Shown one piece after another: positions 43,201 through 51,270 of a stretch of DNA of 64,000 nucleotides. Made by a program: the position numbers and the translations under genes. The notes under the pieces are model-generated. The model searched no databases. It was given only the letters and a program-made list of their open reading frames with translations, and was not told the origin of the DNA. The DNA comes from Muribaculaceae bacterium (lineage in GTDB: Bacteria > Bacteroidota > Bacteroidia > Bacteroidales > Muribaculaceae). The stretch is from the NCBI GenBank assembly GCA_017651515.1, contig JAGCCU010000051.1, positions 44,455-108,454 of the forward strand, read 5' to 3'. Positions within the stretch are counted from its first letter, which is position 1. Every line of letters starts with the position of its first letter.

Positions 43201-43573
43201 GGTAGGTGACCACCCAACGCAAAACCTTGGAAGAGTGCCATTGGTTGAGCACTTCGGTGCGAAGTATTTCGTTTGGAGCATCTATCTGTCCGTACTTGAT
43301 GTCACGCTTGTAACCGCTTGGGAAGAACAGCACCTGTTTGTCGCCGTTAATCTGCACGAGGTCGTTATACACGTAGCCAGCCTCGTCAAGGTCGTTGGCA
43401 ATAATCAGGTAGGGTGTGCTGCGCTTGGGAAGGCGCGAGAAAAGCATAGCAGGAGCCGAGCCGGCAAGACCGTCAATCACAATGACGCGATTTCGCTTGC
43501 TGTTTACCATCTTTTTGATGGCATCAGTACGGGCAACGCTGTTGAAAATATCGCAAAGTTTCTTTATCTCCAT
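40217..43573 (-). CDS. mfd: Transcription-repair coupling factor
   Basis: A 1118-residue Mfd, which pushes stalled RNA polymerase off DNA lesions and recruits UvrA. In order: UvrB-like domain 1-2 (about 1-350), RNAP-interacting domain with VGDYIVHEDHGVGKFGGL near 465, the RecG-like helicase core with Walker A CGDVGFGKTEVA near 590, DEEQ box LVIDEEQKFG near 690, TATPIPRTLQ, and LRGRVGRSS near 860, then the C-terminal UvrA-masking domain. Length is typical. It is 32 bp after the CotH-dockerin gene and could be co-transcribed. Confidence 0.98.
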   Translation of the reverse strand: MEIKKLCDIFNSVARTDAIKKMVNSKRNRVIVIDGLAGSAPAMLFSRLPKRSTPYLIIANDLDEAGYVYNDLVQINGDKQVLFFPSGYKRDIKYGQIDAPNEILRTEVLNQWHSSKVLRWVVTYPEALAEKVASRSAIEKSTIHLETGIEVDMTDTAKRLLELGFSKVDYVYEPGQFAVRGSIIDVFSFSHELPYRIDFMGDEIESIRTFNVETQLSDERVSEVNILGSNGKQNSSGITFLEFAGSDTMLVCHNVDWLKSRVDAIAAEGLSMKALIAGESDREAHHKIVDPDKFKFQVGVMRQIRYSLGESAEQGNARLTLHCTPQGIYHKNFDLISDSFRKFLSEDYRLLILSDSEKQIKRLGVIFEDRKDDIQFEPVLHTLHEGFVDDDLKLCVFTDHQIFDRFHKYNLKSERARSGKLALSLKELSQIEVGDYIVHEDHGVGKFGGLLRTGINGKMQEMIKLTYLNGDMIFVSIHSLHKLSKYRGKEGVEPRLHKLGSGAWNKMKSRTKSRLKDIARDLIKLYAARREQEGFAYSPDGYLQQELEASFIYEDTPDQLKATQAVKADMESKRPMDRLICGDVGFGKTEVAIRAAFKAAIDGKQTAVLVPTTVLAFQHYHTFTDRLKDFPVRVDYLSRARKPKDVKALLADLADGKIDIIIGTHKLIGKSVKFKDLGLLVIDEEQKFGVSVKEKLKQMKVNVDTLTMSATPIPRTLQFSLMGARDLSAINTPPANRYPILTSLTAISDEVVSEAINFELSRNGQVFFINHRIEQLYNLQHMVNRLVPDARVVVAHGHMPPEQLEQIIIDFGNHDYDVLLSTTIIENGVDMPNVNTIIINNAQNFGLSELHQLRGRVGRSSRKAFCYLLVPSQQTISADAHRRLQAIESFSDLGAGIHIAMQDLDIRGAGNLLGAEQSGFIADLGYETYQKILKEAVLELKTEEFADILEDTESAQGNAEGVEFVSDCTIDTDLELMFPATYVPQEGERINLYRELDGMETDEQIAAFESRLKDRFGPIPYIGQELIRIVPLRHTARTLGIEKIALKQSNMYIYFVGEENVAYYQSAAFGRILCYAQNHPQTCKIRQVNGKRSFLLYNVTTVSQALDILRSITALPSV

Positions 43574-43605
43574 GGTTTCAATCTCATAGTTTTGCTCTAT
43601 CCACG

Positions 43606-45204
43606 TTAATCAGGGATAGAGTCAATCACGGCCGTCCGAACGCGGAAAAAATTCCATTGTTCGGTGTCTTCAAGCAAGCGGTAGAGTGGCATATTGCCAA
43701 GTTTTGATGGCAGGTCGGCGAGTATATTGTCTTTGTCTACATCACTAGGGACGTAAGGTGCAATCATTTCATGCCATGCCCTGATGCGTTGCGTGCTGGC
43801 ATCATAGTGCATCAAACCTTGTTCACCATCCACCAGTTGCTTGAGATAATTGATGTAAAGGCGTCGATATGGTGCTATTTTTAGAATTCGTGCAATTAGT
43901 GGATTACGCTCGTCCATGCCCCAATGAAGCGGGTCTTGTCGACCTGTATCGGTGATGGCAAAGACATTGCGAGATGAGCCCAGCGTGTTGTCCAAGTCGT
44001 AAGGGATGAAGAAAAACTGGTATTGGCTTGGACTGGTGGTGTTGAAGTAGAGATAATAATTGTTGGAATTGTTCCAATAATCATCCCAACTGCCAACTGC
44101 CACCACAACGGCGTATGTGCGTAACAGCAGTGGAACATCGCACACCGTGGGAATCCAACTGGCAAACTCTTCATCGGAGAGAGTGTTAAGGTTGAGCACG
44201 AAGTCGTTGAACTGTTCCTTGGCAGTTGCAAACTCGTCAGTGTGAGTCTTGAGAACATAAGGCGTTTCGTCATTATCAACGCCGAAGTCAGCATCGGTCA
44301 CGTTTTTGAGTTGCGCTTTCCCCTGTCCGCATTTCCACAGATATCCGTCGGAAGATCCGAATAAATCCTGACGGTCGTTCAAGTACTGCTTGTCAATAGG
44401 CTCTAGCATGGTATAAATGCCATAATAGGCTGGCCAAGTGTCGCCTTGTACATGAATCCACAGTCGGCAATATGTGTCGCGTGGCGCCACACATGCTCCG
44501 AAATCACTCAGAAGTCGGTAGCAGAACAGTTCGCGTACATAGCTAGGGTCGTGATAGAAATACCTTAAGTTTATTTTTCTGATGCCCTGTAGGGTATGTT
44601 GGGAATCTTTGTGGTATTTTCTGAAGTTGAGCCCGAATCCAGTGGGATGCCACACTGTGAAGCCGGACATATGATGCTCTCCAGTCTCACCTTCAGGGCG
44701 TCTTCGTGACCCATTGCCGCGCAGTCGTAGTCCAGCATCGTCAATAAAAGTGGTATCGCCTTCGGTAACATACTGCACGTCAACTTTAATGAATTCTTTG
44801 GTCAGCCTGTCAGCATCATAATAGTCAAGCAGTCGGTTCCATTCATCTACGGTAACTGAGATGTGAATTTGAGGCAAGACGCGTTCGTTCCATATATAGT
44901 CATATCCCGTACGCAGTTCGTGGATAGAACCGAAGAGAATGCAGTTGATAACTGCATTCACATCTTCCACATCCACGAGCTGGTCACGGTTTACGTCGGC
45001 TTGGGCAATGGCTGCTGGATCTTCACACAAATTGAGAATGACATTGATAATGGCGTTCAGGTCGCACACATCTACACAACCATCACTATCCACATCCTCA
45101 AGAATGCGGATAGCAGCTGTGGTCGTCGAGAGGGCAACGCTCATGATAAAAGTGAGCATTAATGCCACTGCTCGCAAAGGAAACGTCAATTGTCGGATGT
45201 CCAT
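43606..45204 (-). CDS. Secreted CotH kinase-like protein with N-terminal dockerin-like module
   Basis: A 532-residue exported protein with signal peptide (LRAVALMLTFIMSVALSTTT). Right after it, residues about 35-92 hold two dockerin-type calcium loops, DVDSDGCVDVCDLN and DVNRDQLVDVEDVN, each with a following I-I-N-x-I-L helix. The rest is a CotH domain: LRLRGNGSRRRP, GLNFRKYHKD, YVRELFCYRLLSDFG, YYGIYTMLEPIDKQYL, and the metal site FIPYDLDNTLG. The domain order is reversed relative to the other CotH protein at 6.8-8.6 kb. Target and role unknown. Confidence 0.85.
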   Translation of the reverse strand: MDIRQLTFPLRAVALMLTFIMSVALSTTTAAIRILEDVDSDGCVDVCDLNAIINVILNLCEDPAAIAQADVNRDQLVDVEDVNAVINCILFGSIHELRTGYDYIWNERVLPQIHISVTVDEWNRLLDYYDADRLTKEFIKVDVQYVTEGDTTFIDDAGLRLRGNGSRRRPEGETGEHHMSGFTVWHPTGFGLNFRKYHKDSQHTLQGIRKINLRYFYHDPSYVRELFCYRLLSDFGACVAPRDTYCRLWIHVQGDTWPAYYGIYTMLEPIDKQYLNDRQDLFGSSDGYLWKCGQGKAQLKNVTDADFGVDNDETPYVLKTHTDEFATAKEQFNDFVLNLNTLSDEEFASWIPTVCDVPLLLRTYAVVVAVGSWDDYWNNSNNYYLYFNTTSPSQYQFFFIPYDLDNTLGSSRNVFAITDTGRQDPLHWGMDERNPLIARILKIAPYRRLYINYLKQLVDGEQGLMHYDASTQRIRAWHEMIAPYVPSDVDKDNILADLPSKLGNMPLYRLLEDTEQWNFFRVRTAVIDSIPD

Positions 45205-45282
45205 TGACTATCAATTCAAACCATCCTACATTATCAAAGTGTCAACCCAATCGTGACTTGTAGCTAGCAGCTTGTAACTTGC

Positions 45283-47910
45283 TTAATTCAAATGCAGAAT
45301 AATATTGATTATTGCGTTCACATCTTCGACGTCGATGTAGCCATTGCCATCCATATCACCATTGCCAGGATAGTCGCTCATGTTCTTGATCTTCAAGATG
45401 ATGTTGATAGCTGCATTAACGTCCTCTACATCGATGATGCCGCTGCAGTCGATGTCACCCAGGAGTTCTGTGGGGTGCTCATTCTTGTAGGTGAATGAGA
45501 TGACGTCGCTATAGTCACTTAATGTGTTATGGTTGGTCTCATTCAGATATGTGATGCGAGTACGGGCATAATAAATGGTGCCGTCTATCATCAGCTTGCC
45601 GCCAACCTTCATCGCGTTGGCCAGAATGCTGCTCTGGGTGCCATTGCTGATAGTTTCCATGTAACGCGTGCGGCCCCACACAGTGGGAGATGTAGAAATC
45701 TCGAAAATATAGTTCACTGCTTCACTTTGAGGAGCAATTTCTACATGTTCGTCTCCGTACAGTATACCGCCGTCGGTTGGATGAACAAATGCCGGTGGGG
45801 CAAACTGCGTAGTGAAGGTAATGGTTGGTGACACCAGTGTTTCGTCCATGTAATCCATGGTAACGTTTGCATAATAGCGTGTACCGGGATTGAGGACGTC
45901 GATGGTGATTTCACCGCCTGTGGCTTCCTCGCTGAATACCTGAGTGGTAAGTTCCTCGTCGCTGTAGATTGTAATTGTAGCTGGAGTGACGAGGTCGGGA
46001 ACATTCCAGCGAATGGTCATGGGCTGTGGAATCATCTTTTTGCCGTTCTCAGGCTCGGTAATCAACAGCACTGTCGGAGTGAATGTTCGTGCTGCACTGA
46101 TGCCGTTTGTATGTTGTGGTCCGCTGGCCTGTACGCGCCAATAGTGCAGAACTCCGCTCTCAAGGTTCATGTCCTTGGTCGAGATGCTGGTCTCGGTAGT
46201 AGTAATGCGTTCAAGCACTTGGGCAAAGGTCTCGTCGGTACCTACTTCAACTATATACTTTTGGGCACCTTCCACTGGTTCCCACTCAAGCATGAACGGT
46301 GAGAAAAGCTCTTCGCCGTCGGTAGGAGAAATCAGTTCGGGAGCAGGTAGTGGCTCGTAAATCTCGCCCCAAATGGTCGGCTCGAACTCGTTACCCACTC
46401 GGTCAAGCACGCACACGGCGTAGTGATACCCTTCCAGACGGTTGTCAGGAAGAGTGAAACTGGTATCATAGCTGATTCCAAGCAGATATTCGCCATCGCA
46501 GGCAAAGGTGTCGTGTGCCATTGTTTCGGGGAAGGCATATACGGTGTAGCGCACATTCTCGTGACCTGTCCATGTCAGAGCACCGTCCACAACGTCAAGA
46601 TTGGTAACAGGGCCAGGGTTATATGCCTCTTTCCAGGGCATTGCAGGTGGTAGCGATGGACGAGTATAGGTCGTGCGCTCCAGGAATTGTCCCAAAGTCT
46701 CGGGAGCGCCCATGCGGTACAGATATTTACAGGAATAATAGATTGATCCGCAAGCGCCGTCCTCATTGGTAGTACGCATGAGTTCCACTTGATTGGAGAA
46801 TTCATCATAGATGAAGTCAGCCGTCGAGGTCATGCCTGGTTCGGGATGTTCGCTGCCTTTACTCTTGCTTGTTAGCTCAGAAATCGAGTGCGATACAAAC
46901 ATATGGCGTCCGAATTTCTTCGCCACATTGTTCCACCAAGGGGTGATCAGTCCATAATTGGCAGCTGCATAACCGATGTGCCAATAAACCTGAGGTGACA
47001 TATAGTCGATGCTTTGGTCGGCATACCATGCCAAGGGATCACTGAAGATGCCGTTGTACTGCCAGTCGCTGCCCGGGCATGGGTCAACGCCATACTGGGC
47101 TGCAACGGTGGGCGACGATGCTGCAACGCCGGCGGGTGAGATGCCGAAGCGTACCTCGGGTCGGGTTTCTTGAATCATGTCATAAACGGCACGAACCATG
47201 CGATTGACATTGTCGCGGCGCCAGTCGCCGAAGGTCATGTCCGTGCCGCTCTCCTGCCATTCGTTGTAGTCATCGGCACTGCTGTCGCTGGTGATGCCGC
47301 TGGGGTAGAAATAGTCATCGAAGAGTACGCCGTCAACGTCGTAGTTTTCAATAATTTCTTTGCACACGGCAACAATACGGTCGATGGTGCGCTGCTGACC
47401 AGGATCAAGAATCTTTGTGTCGCCTGAATGAATCAGCCAACCATTGTTCTTCAGTTCTTGGTCGGCAGGAGTGTCCCAGTTAGTGCTGGTGGTGAAACGG
47501 TAGGGATTCACCCAAGCGTGACACTCCAGACCACGCTTGTGGCATTCTTCAACGATGAAGGCCAGTGGGTCGTAGGTTGGGGCTTTACCGCGTGTACCGG
47601 TAAGATAGCTCGACCAGGGCTCGTAACTCGACTGATACATTGCATCGCACATAGAGCGCACCTGGAAATTTACGGCATTGAAATTGTTGCTCTGAAGGGT
47701 GTCGAGCATACGAGTCAACTGTTCCTGCTGACGTTGTGCCGTATAGGCATCAGCACCGATGGTCATAGGCCAGTCAAGAGCCCAAACTGTGGCTACCCAG
47801 GCCGAACGGAATTCGCGTTTGGGCGCACCAAACTGTGCTGCTTGTATAGATAGCGCGGTGATAACCAATACTATAATGGCAGCACTGAAACGTAATGTTG
47901 TCTTGTTCAT
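45283..47910 (-). CDS. GHL10/DigH-like glycosyl hydrolase with Fn3 repeats and dockerin-like module
   Basis: I start at 47910 (MNKTTLRFSAAIIVLVITAL), a clean signal peptide, not at the longer frame from 47988. The 875-residue protein has a GHL10 (DUF187) TIM barrel at about 33-340: EFRSAWVATVWALDWP, ECHAWVNPYRFTTS, and YDVDGVLFDDYFYP with acidic residues. E. coli DigH (YddW), of the same family, cuts denuded peptidoglycan. Fn3-like domains follow (about 400-800) and two dockerin loops end it: DIDCSGIIDVEDVN, DMDGNGYIDVEDVN. Whether it acts on peptidoglycan or another glycan is open. Confidence 0.85.
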   Translation of the reverse strand: MNKTTLRFSAAIIVLVITALSIQAAQFGAPKREFRSAWVATVWALDWPMTIGADAYTAQRQQEQLTRMLDTLQSNNFNAVNFQVRSMCDAMYQSSYEPWSSYLTGTRGKAPTYDPLAFIVEECHKRGLECHAWVNPYRFTTSTNWDTPADQELKNNGWLIHSGDTKILDPGQQRTIDRIVAVCKEIIENYDVDGVLFDDYFYPSGITSDSSADDYNEWQESGTDMTFGDWRRDNVNRMVRAVYDMIQETRPEVRFGISPAGVAASSPTVAAQYGVDPCPGSDWQYNGIFSDPLAWYADQSIDYMSPQVYWHIGYAAANYGLITPWWNNVAKKFGRHMFVSHSISELTSKSKGSEHPEPGMTSTADFIYDEFSNQVELMRTTNEDGACGSIYYSCKYLYRMGAPETLGQFLERTTYTRPSLPPAMPWKEAYNPGPVTNLDVVDGALTWTGHENVRYTVYAFPETMAHDTFACDGEYLLGISYDTSFTLPDNRLEGYHYAVCVLDRVGNEFEPTIWGEIYEPLPAPELISPTDGEELFSPFMLEWEPVEGAQKYIVEVGTDETFAQVLERITTTETSISTKDMNLESGVLHYWRVQASGPQHTNGISAARTFTPTVLLITEPENGKKMIPQPMTIRWNVPDLVTPATITIYSDEELTTQVFSEEATGGEITIDVLNPGTRYYANVTMDYMDETLVSPTITFTTQFAPPAFVHPTDGGILYGDEHVEIAPQSEAVNYIFEISTSPTVWGRTRYMETISNGTQSSILANAMKVGGKLMIDGTIYYARTRITYLNETNHNTLSDYSDVISFTYKNEHPTELLGDIDCSGIIDVEDVNAAINIILKIKNMSDYPGNGDMDGNGYIDVEDVNAIINIILHLN

Positions 47911-48123
47911 AGTGAAAAATATTTTATTTCTGTTGTTTCTGATAGAATTCTTGATGTTGATTTTTGAACACGTAGTATTAGGCAACATTAGTGAATCCCA
48001 AATGCAAAAAAGCTTGTTTTTTGCTGAGACGCAGACTAATTTCGCCTTTTCATGGCAAAATTAGGGCAAAATACGTTACCAATGCAGTTTGTTGCCCTTA
48101 AAAAAACTAAAATCAAGATGTTG

Positions 48124-48900
48124 TCAAACTTGAAATGCCAGATTGAAAAGGCTGGCAGTATTAGCGGTAGTAATACGGTCAACCTCTTCTGGAGTGACGT
48201 CGAGGTGATGAGCTACGCAGTCGCGGACGGCGGCAAGGTAGGCACATTCGTTGCGTTTGCCGCGATAGGGTACGGGCGCAAGATAGGGAGCATCGGTCTC
48301 CAGAAGGATTCGGTCGAGACCCATTACTGGCAGCAGTTCATGCACGGTGCTTTTCTTGAAAGTCACTACACCGTTGACGCCGAAGTAAAAATCCCCGCGT
48401 TTGCGAACGAGCTCAACATCCTTAATACTGCCTTCAAAACAGTGGAAAACCCCGGCAGGTAACTCTTGCCCGAAGTTATCCATCACCCACAGCACCTCGT
48501 CGAGGGCTTTACGGCAGTGAATGATAAACGGTAGATTCAAATCGACAGCCCAGTGCAGCTGAGTGTCAAGCGCTTCCATCTGCTGGTCACGATAGCTGGT
48601 GTCCCAGTAAAGGTCTATGCCTATTTCGCCCACGGCTACACAGCGATGTTGGTTGAGCATTGGACGTAGGGCTGACAGTACGTCGGCAAAGTCCTCATGC
48701 ACATCCTCAGGATGGAGCCCCAGTGCAAGTGAGATGAAATCGGGCCACTGTTGCTGGACTGTTACCAGTCGCTGCACGCTTTCGATGTTCTCGTTGGGGA
48801 GTATGATGTGCTTGATGCCGGCCTCTTGGGCACGGGATACTACCAGTTCGCGGTCATCGTCAAACTCTTCAGCGTAGATGTGTGTATGACTGTCAATCAT
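48124..48900 (-). CDS. tatD: TatD-family metal-dependent DNase
   Basis: A 258-residue TIM-barrel hydrolase with all TatD metal ligands: MIDSHTHIYAEEFD (H-x-H), VAVGEIGIDLYWD (E), LPFIIHCRKA, VFHCFEG and LLETDAPYLAPVPYRGKRNE. TatD proteins are 3'-5' exonucleases linked to DNA repair; the organism may have a second copy. Starts inside the stop of the polyprenyl synthase gene (4-bp ATGA overlap), so the two are coupled. Confidence 0.93.
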   Translation of the reverse strand: MIDSHTHIYAEEFDDDRELVVSRAQEAGIKHIILPNENIESVQRLVTVQQQWPDFISLALGLHPEDVHEDFADVLSALRPMLNQHRCVAVGEIGIDLYWDTSYRDQQMEALDTQLHWAVDLNLPFIIHCRKALDEVLWVMDNFGQELPAGVFHCFEGSIKDVELVRKRGDFYFGVNGVVTFKKSTVHELLPVMGLDRILLETDAPYLAPVPYRGKRNECAYLAAVRDCVAHHLDVTPEEVDRITTANTASLFNLAFQV

Positions 48901-49871
48901 GATTTGCGCGATGTAAGGCCAGTGATGAGTGCGGTGAAGGCTTCACGAGCTTCTTCGTTCATGCCGATGCGTGACAGTGATTCCAATGCCAGGTTGTTAT
49001 ACTTCGTTATGGCTTGGTCACTGAGTTCACGCAGACCAAGGCGTTCATAGAGTGCCGTTACTGCTTTAACCTTGCTGTCACGAGGAGCTTCGGGGTCGTT
49101 TATCCACCTGCGCAGTTCCAGGGCATCGTCGCCATTGGCTTTTTGGATGGCGTTGATGAGCAGGAAGGTCTTCTTGTTGTTCATGATGTCTCCGCCAATC
49201 TCCTTGCCGAATGTTGTCGGGTCGCCCCACACGTCCAGGGCATCGTCCTGCAGTTGGAACGCCAGTCCCAGGTTCACTCCCATGTCATATATGGCATCAG
49301 CGTCCTTGCTGCTGGCATTGGCAATTATGGCACCCAGTCGGCACGCACAGCCGAGCAGCACAGATGTCTTCAGTCTTATCATATCGACGTATTCATCCAC
49401 GCTTACGTCATGACGATACTCGAAGTCCATGTCCCACTGCTGACCTTCATAAATTTCCATTGCTGTACGGTTGAACAGCTCCATGACTGCAGGAAGATGA
49501 CACGGTTCGCAACGCGACACGTATTGCGTTGCCATCGTCAGCATGGCATCTCCGCTCAGTATTGCCACATTGTCGTTCCAGCGACGGTGAACAGTCGGTT
49601 TACCGCGGCGCACGTCGGCACGGTCCATCACGTCATCATGCAGCAAAGTGAAATTGTGGAAAAGCTCCAGGCCAATGGCCGGCATCAGTGCTGAATAGAT
49701 GTCACCACCCAATGCTTCACATGCCATGAGAGCAAGTACCGGGCGTAATCGTTTTCCACCCAATGACATGGTATAGGCAATAGGCTCATAGAGTTGTGAA
49801 GGTTGGTCGGGATATGGTATGGCGGCAATGGCCTTATTCACTAAGTCGAGATATTCGTTATATGTTTTCAT
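48897..49871 (-). CDS. Trans-isoprenyl diphosphate synthase
   Basis: A 324-residue class I polyprenyl synthetase that extends allylic diphosphates with isopentenyl diphosphate. The first aspartate-rich motif is LLHDDVMDRAD (DDxxD) near residue 85 and the second is FQLQDDALDVWGD near 215. Lysine/arginine ligands are in LGGKRLRPVLAL. Product chain length (farnesyl, geranylgeranyl or longer) depends on residues before DDxxD, here FHNFTLLHDD with bulky Phe, which suggests a short product but is not decisive. Part of a four-gene operon with two lipoproteins and tatD. Confidence 0.93.
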   Translation of the reverse strand: MKTYNEYLDLVNKAIAAIPYPDQPSQLYEPIAYTMSLGGKRLRPVLALMACEALGGDIYSALMPAIGLELFHNFTLLHDDVMDRADVRRGKPTVHRRWNDNVAILSGDAMLTMATQYVSRCEPCHLPAVMELFNRTAMEIYEGQQWDMDFEYRHDVSVDEYVDMIRLKTSVLLGCACRLGAIIANASSKDADAIYDMGVNLGLAFQLQDDALDVWGDPTTFGKEIGGDIMNNKKTFLLINAIQKANGDDALELRRWINDPEAPRDSKVKAVTALYERLGLRELSDQAITKYNNLALESLSRIGMNEEAREAFTALITGLTSRKS

Positions 49872-49878
49872 AGTTTAT

Positions 49879-50508
49879 TTATTGATTGTAAGCTGATTGG
49901 AATTCTTTGAGCTGGGCTTCATCGTAGATGTCACGCAACAACTTAACTCGCTTGTCGATTAACACGGTGTCGGCATCAGGCTGATTGCGCTCAGCGCGCA
50001 TCTGCTTTCCCAAGGCATCGGGAGTGGCGGCACGACTGTATAGCAACATCTGCTTCTTTTCACTCAATCGACTGGCAGCCTTGTCGATATCCTCATCAAG
50101 GCGAGCGATGTGGTCGCTCTTGCCTAATAAGTCAGCGGCCCAGTGAAGCAGGAACAGACGGTCGGTTGCCTGGCGGGCATCCATGCTGCCGTCGAGAAGG
50201 CCATCAACCAGCGGTTGGGCATGCTTGTCGGCAAAATCCTCGGCACTCTGCGTTATGGCGTATGCCACTGCCTGAATCGAGTCATTGTTGCCGATAGTTC
50301 GCATGAATGCAGACGCCAGCTGCCCTGCAGTGCCAGGAATATGCATGCTGTCGGCGGCAGCTTGGTATTGTTGGTCAACGTTTCTTATTGCGGCTGTATC
50401 GCCCCAGACTTTCATTAGCTGTCTGCCCAGTTCTTCGCCACGGTCGCTCACCTGGCCGCAGCTGGTAAGCAGTAGGGCAATGCCTATGATGTAAACAATA
50501 TGTTTCAT
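49879..50508 (-). CDS. Lipoprotein of unknown function
   Basis: A 209-residue lipoprotein with a lipobox in ALLLTSCGQ, cysteine near residue 17. The rest is largely alpha-helical, rich in Ala, Asp and Gln, without a recognised domain. The start overlaps the stop of the upstream small lipoprotein gene by 4 bp (ATGA), and the stop is 7 bp upstream of the polyprenyl synthase gene. Coupling suggests a shared envelope task with the small lipoprotein. Confidence 0.8.
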   Translation of the reverse strand: MKHIVYIIGIALLLTSCGQVSDRGEELGRQLMKVWGDTAAIRNVDQQYQAAADSMHIPGTAGQLASAFMRTIGNNDSIQAVAYAITQSAEDFADKHAQPLVDGLLDGSMDARQATDRLFLLHWAADLLGKSDHIARLDEDIDKAASRLSEKKQMLLYSRAATPDALGKQMRAERNQPDADTVLIDKRVKLLRDIYDEAQLKEFQSAYNQ

Positions 50509-50861
50509 TCTGTTGGCTGTTGTTGGTTAGAGAAGACTTCCTCGGCTAGGGCAGGGTTGAGGCGGCTTAACTCCTTTTCCAGAGCCTTGTCGAATGCTTT
50601 TGCGGCTCGCTCGTTGCCATCCAGCATCATCTGGCTGCGGGTAGCAAATGCATCCACTATCGCTCGTTGCACGACAAGTGTGTCGGTGGTGTCGCTAACA
50701 GCAATGGCGTCTGCGGCGACGATAGCCAGCTGCTCGGCCTGCTTGACGCTTACGTCCGAAATGCTGTCGGCAACAACTTCCGATGCCTTCTCATCGCTAC
50801 GGCCGCATGAACACCCTGTCAGTACGAACCCAACCATGATTGCTATGAATAGTTTTCTCAT
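50505..50861 (-). CDS. Small lipoprotein of unknown function
   Basis: A 118-residue lipoprotein with lipobox VLTGCSCG, cysteine at residue 17. The mature part is helical and rich in Ala, Ser and Asp, including ATRSQMMLDGNERAAKAFD and LEKELSRLNPALAEEV. First gene of the operon. A TAATTTTG -7 box (complement at 50891-50898) lies 29 bp upstream; its -33 box is poor. Confidence 0.8.
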   Translation of the reverse strand: MRKLFIAIMVGFVLTGCSCGRSDEKASEVVADSISDVSVKQAEQLAIVAADAIAVSDTTDTLVVQRAIVDAFATRSQMMLDGNERAAKAFDKALEKELSRLNPALAEEVFSNQQQPTE

Positions 50862-51070
50862 AATTTTTTTTGTTCACAAGAATAATTTAGCAAAATTACT
50901 AATCTATGCCGAAAATCTCACAATTTATTTTGTGAAAATGCCAAAAAACCTCATAATTCCGACCATCAACCCAAAAAATTCCCAATTTATTGCATCTAAA
51001 CCCTCGTGTTTCTAGTTAATATAGTTCCCCAAAAATTTCATTTGCTATTGCAATTTGTTGAGAATTATTG
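50862..51070. other. Intergenic region between divergent operons
   Basis: The 409-bp gap (50862-51270) between the lipoprotein operon and the secreted trio is AT-rich and holds no reading frame I believe. It contains the -7 box for the left operon, the promoter for the right operon at 51048-51078, and a leader of about 190 nt after that. In this first half I see nothing else. Confidence 0.6.
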
Positions 51071-51078
51071 TACTTTTG
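51048..51078 (+). promoter_or_regulatory. Sigma-ABfr promoter of the secreted-protein trio
   Basis: TTG at 51048-51050, 20 bp, TACTTTTG at 51071-51078. The leader to the first start codon (51271) is long; it contains a short hairpin CATTCC/GGAATG at 51086-51100 and a possible 8-bp stem pairing 51191-51198 with 51242-51249. Confidence 0.6.
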
Positions 51079-51270
51079 CAGTCGGCATTCCAACGGAATG
51101 TGTCAAATAGGTGGCTGATGCATTTTCATGACATAGAAATTACAGAGAAAGCGTTTTTGCGTTATCCTTCACCGAAAATGATAATAAGAGAAGTCTCCAC
51201 GCTTTCAGTTATACAAACCATAAAAACCATGCCGGACTTTGGGAGGCTTGTCTGGCGAACTTGAAAATAG

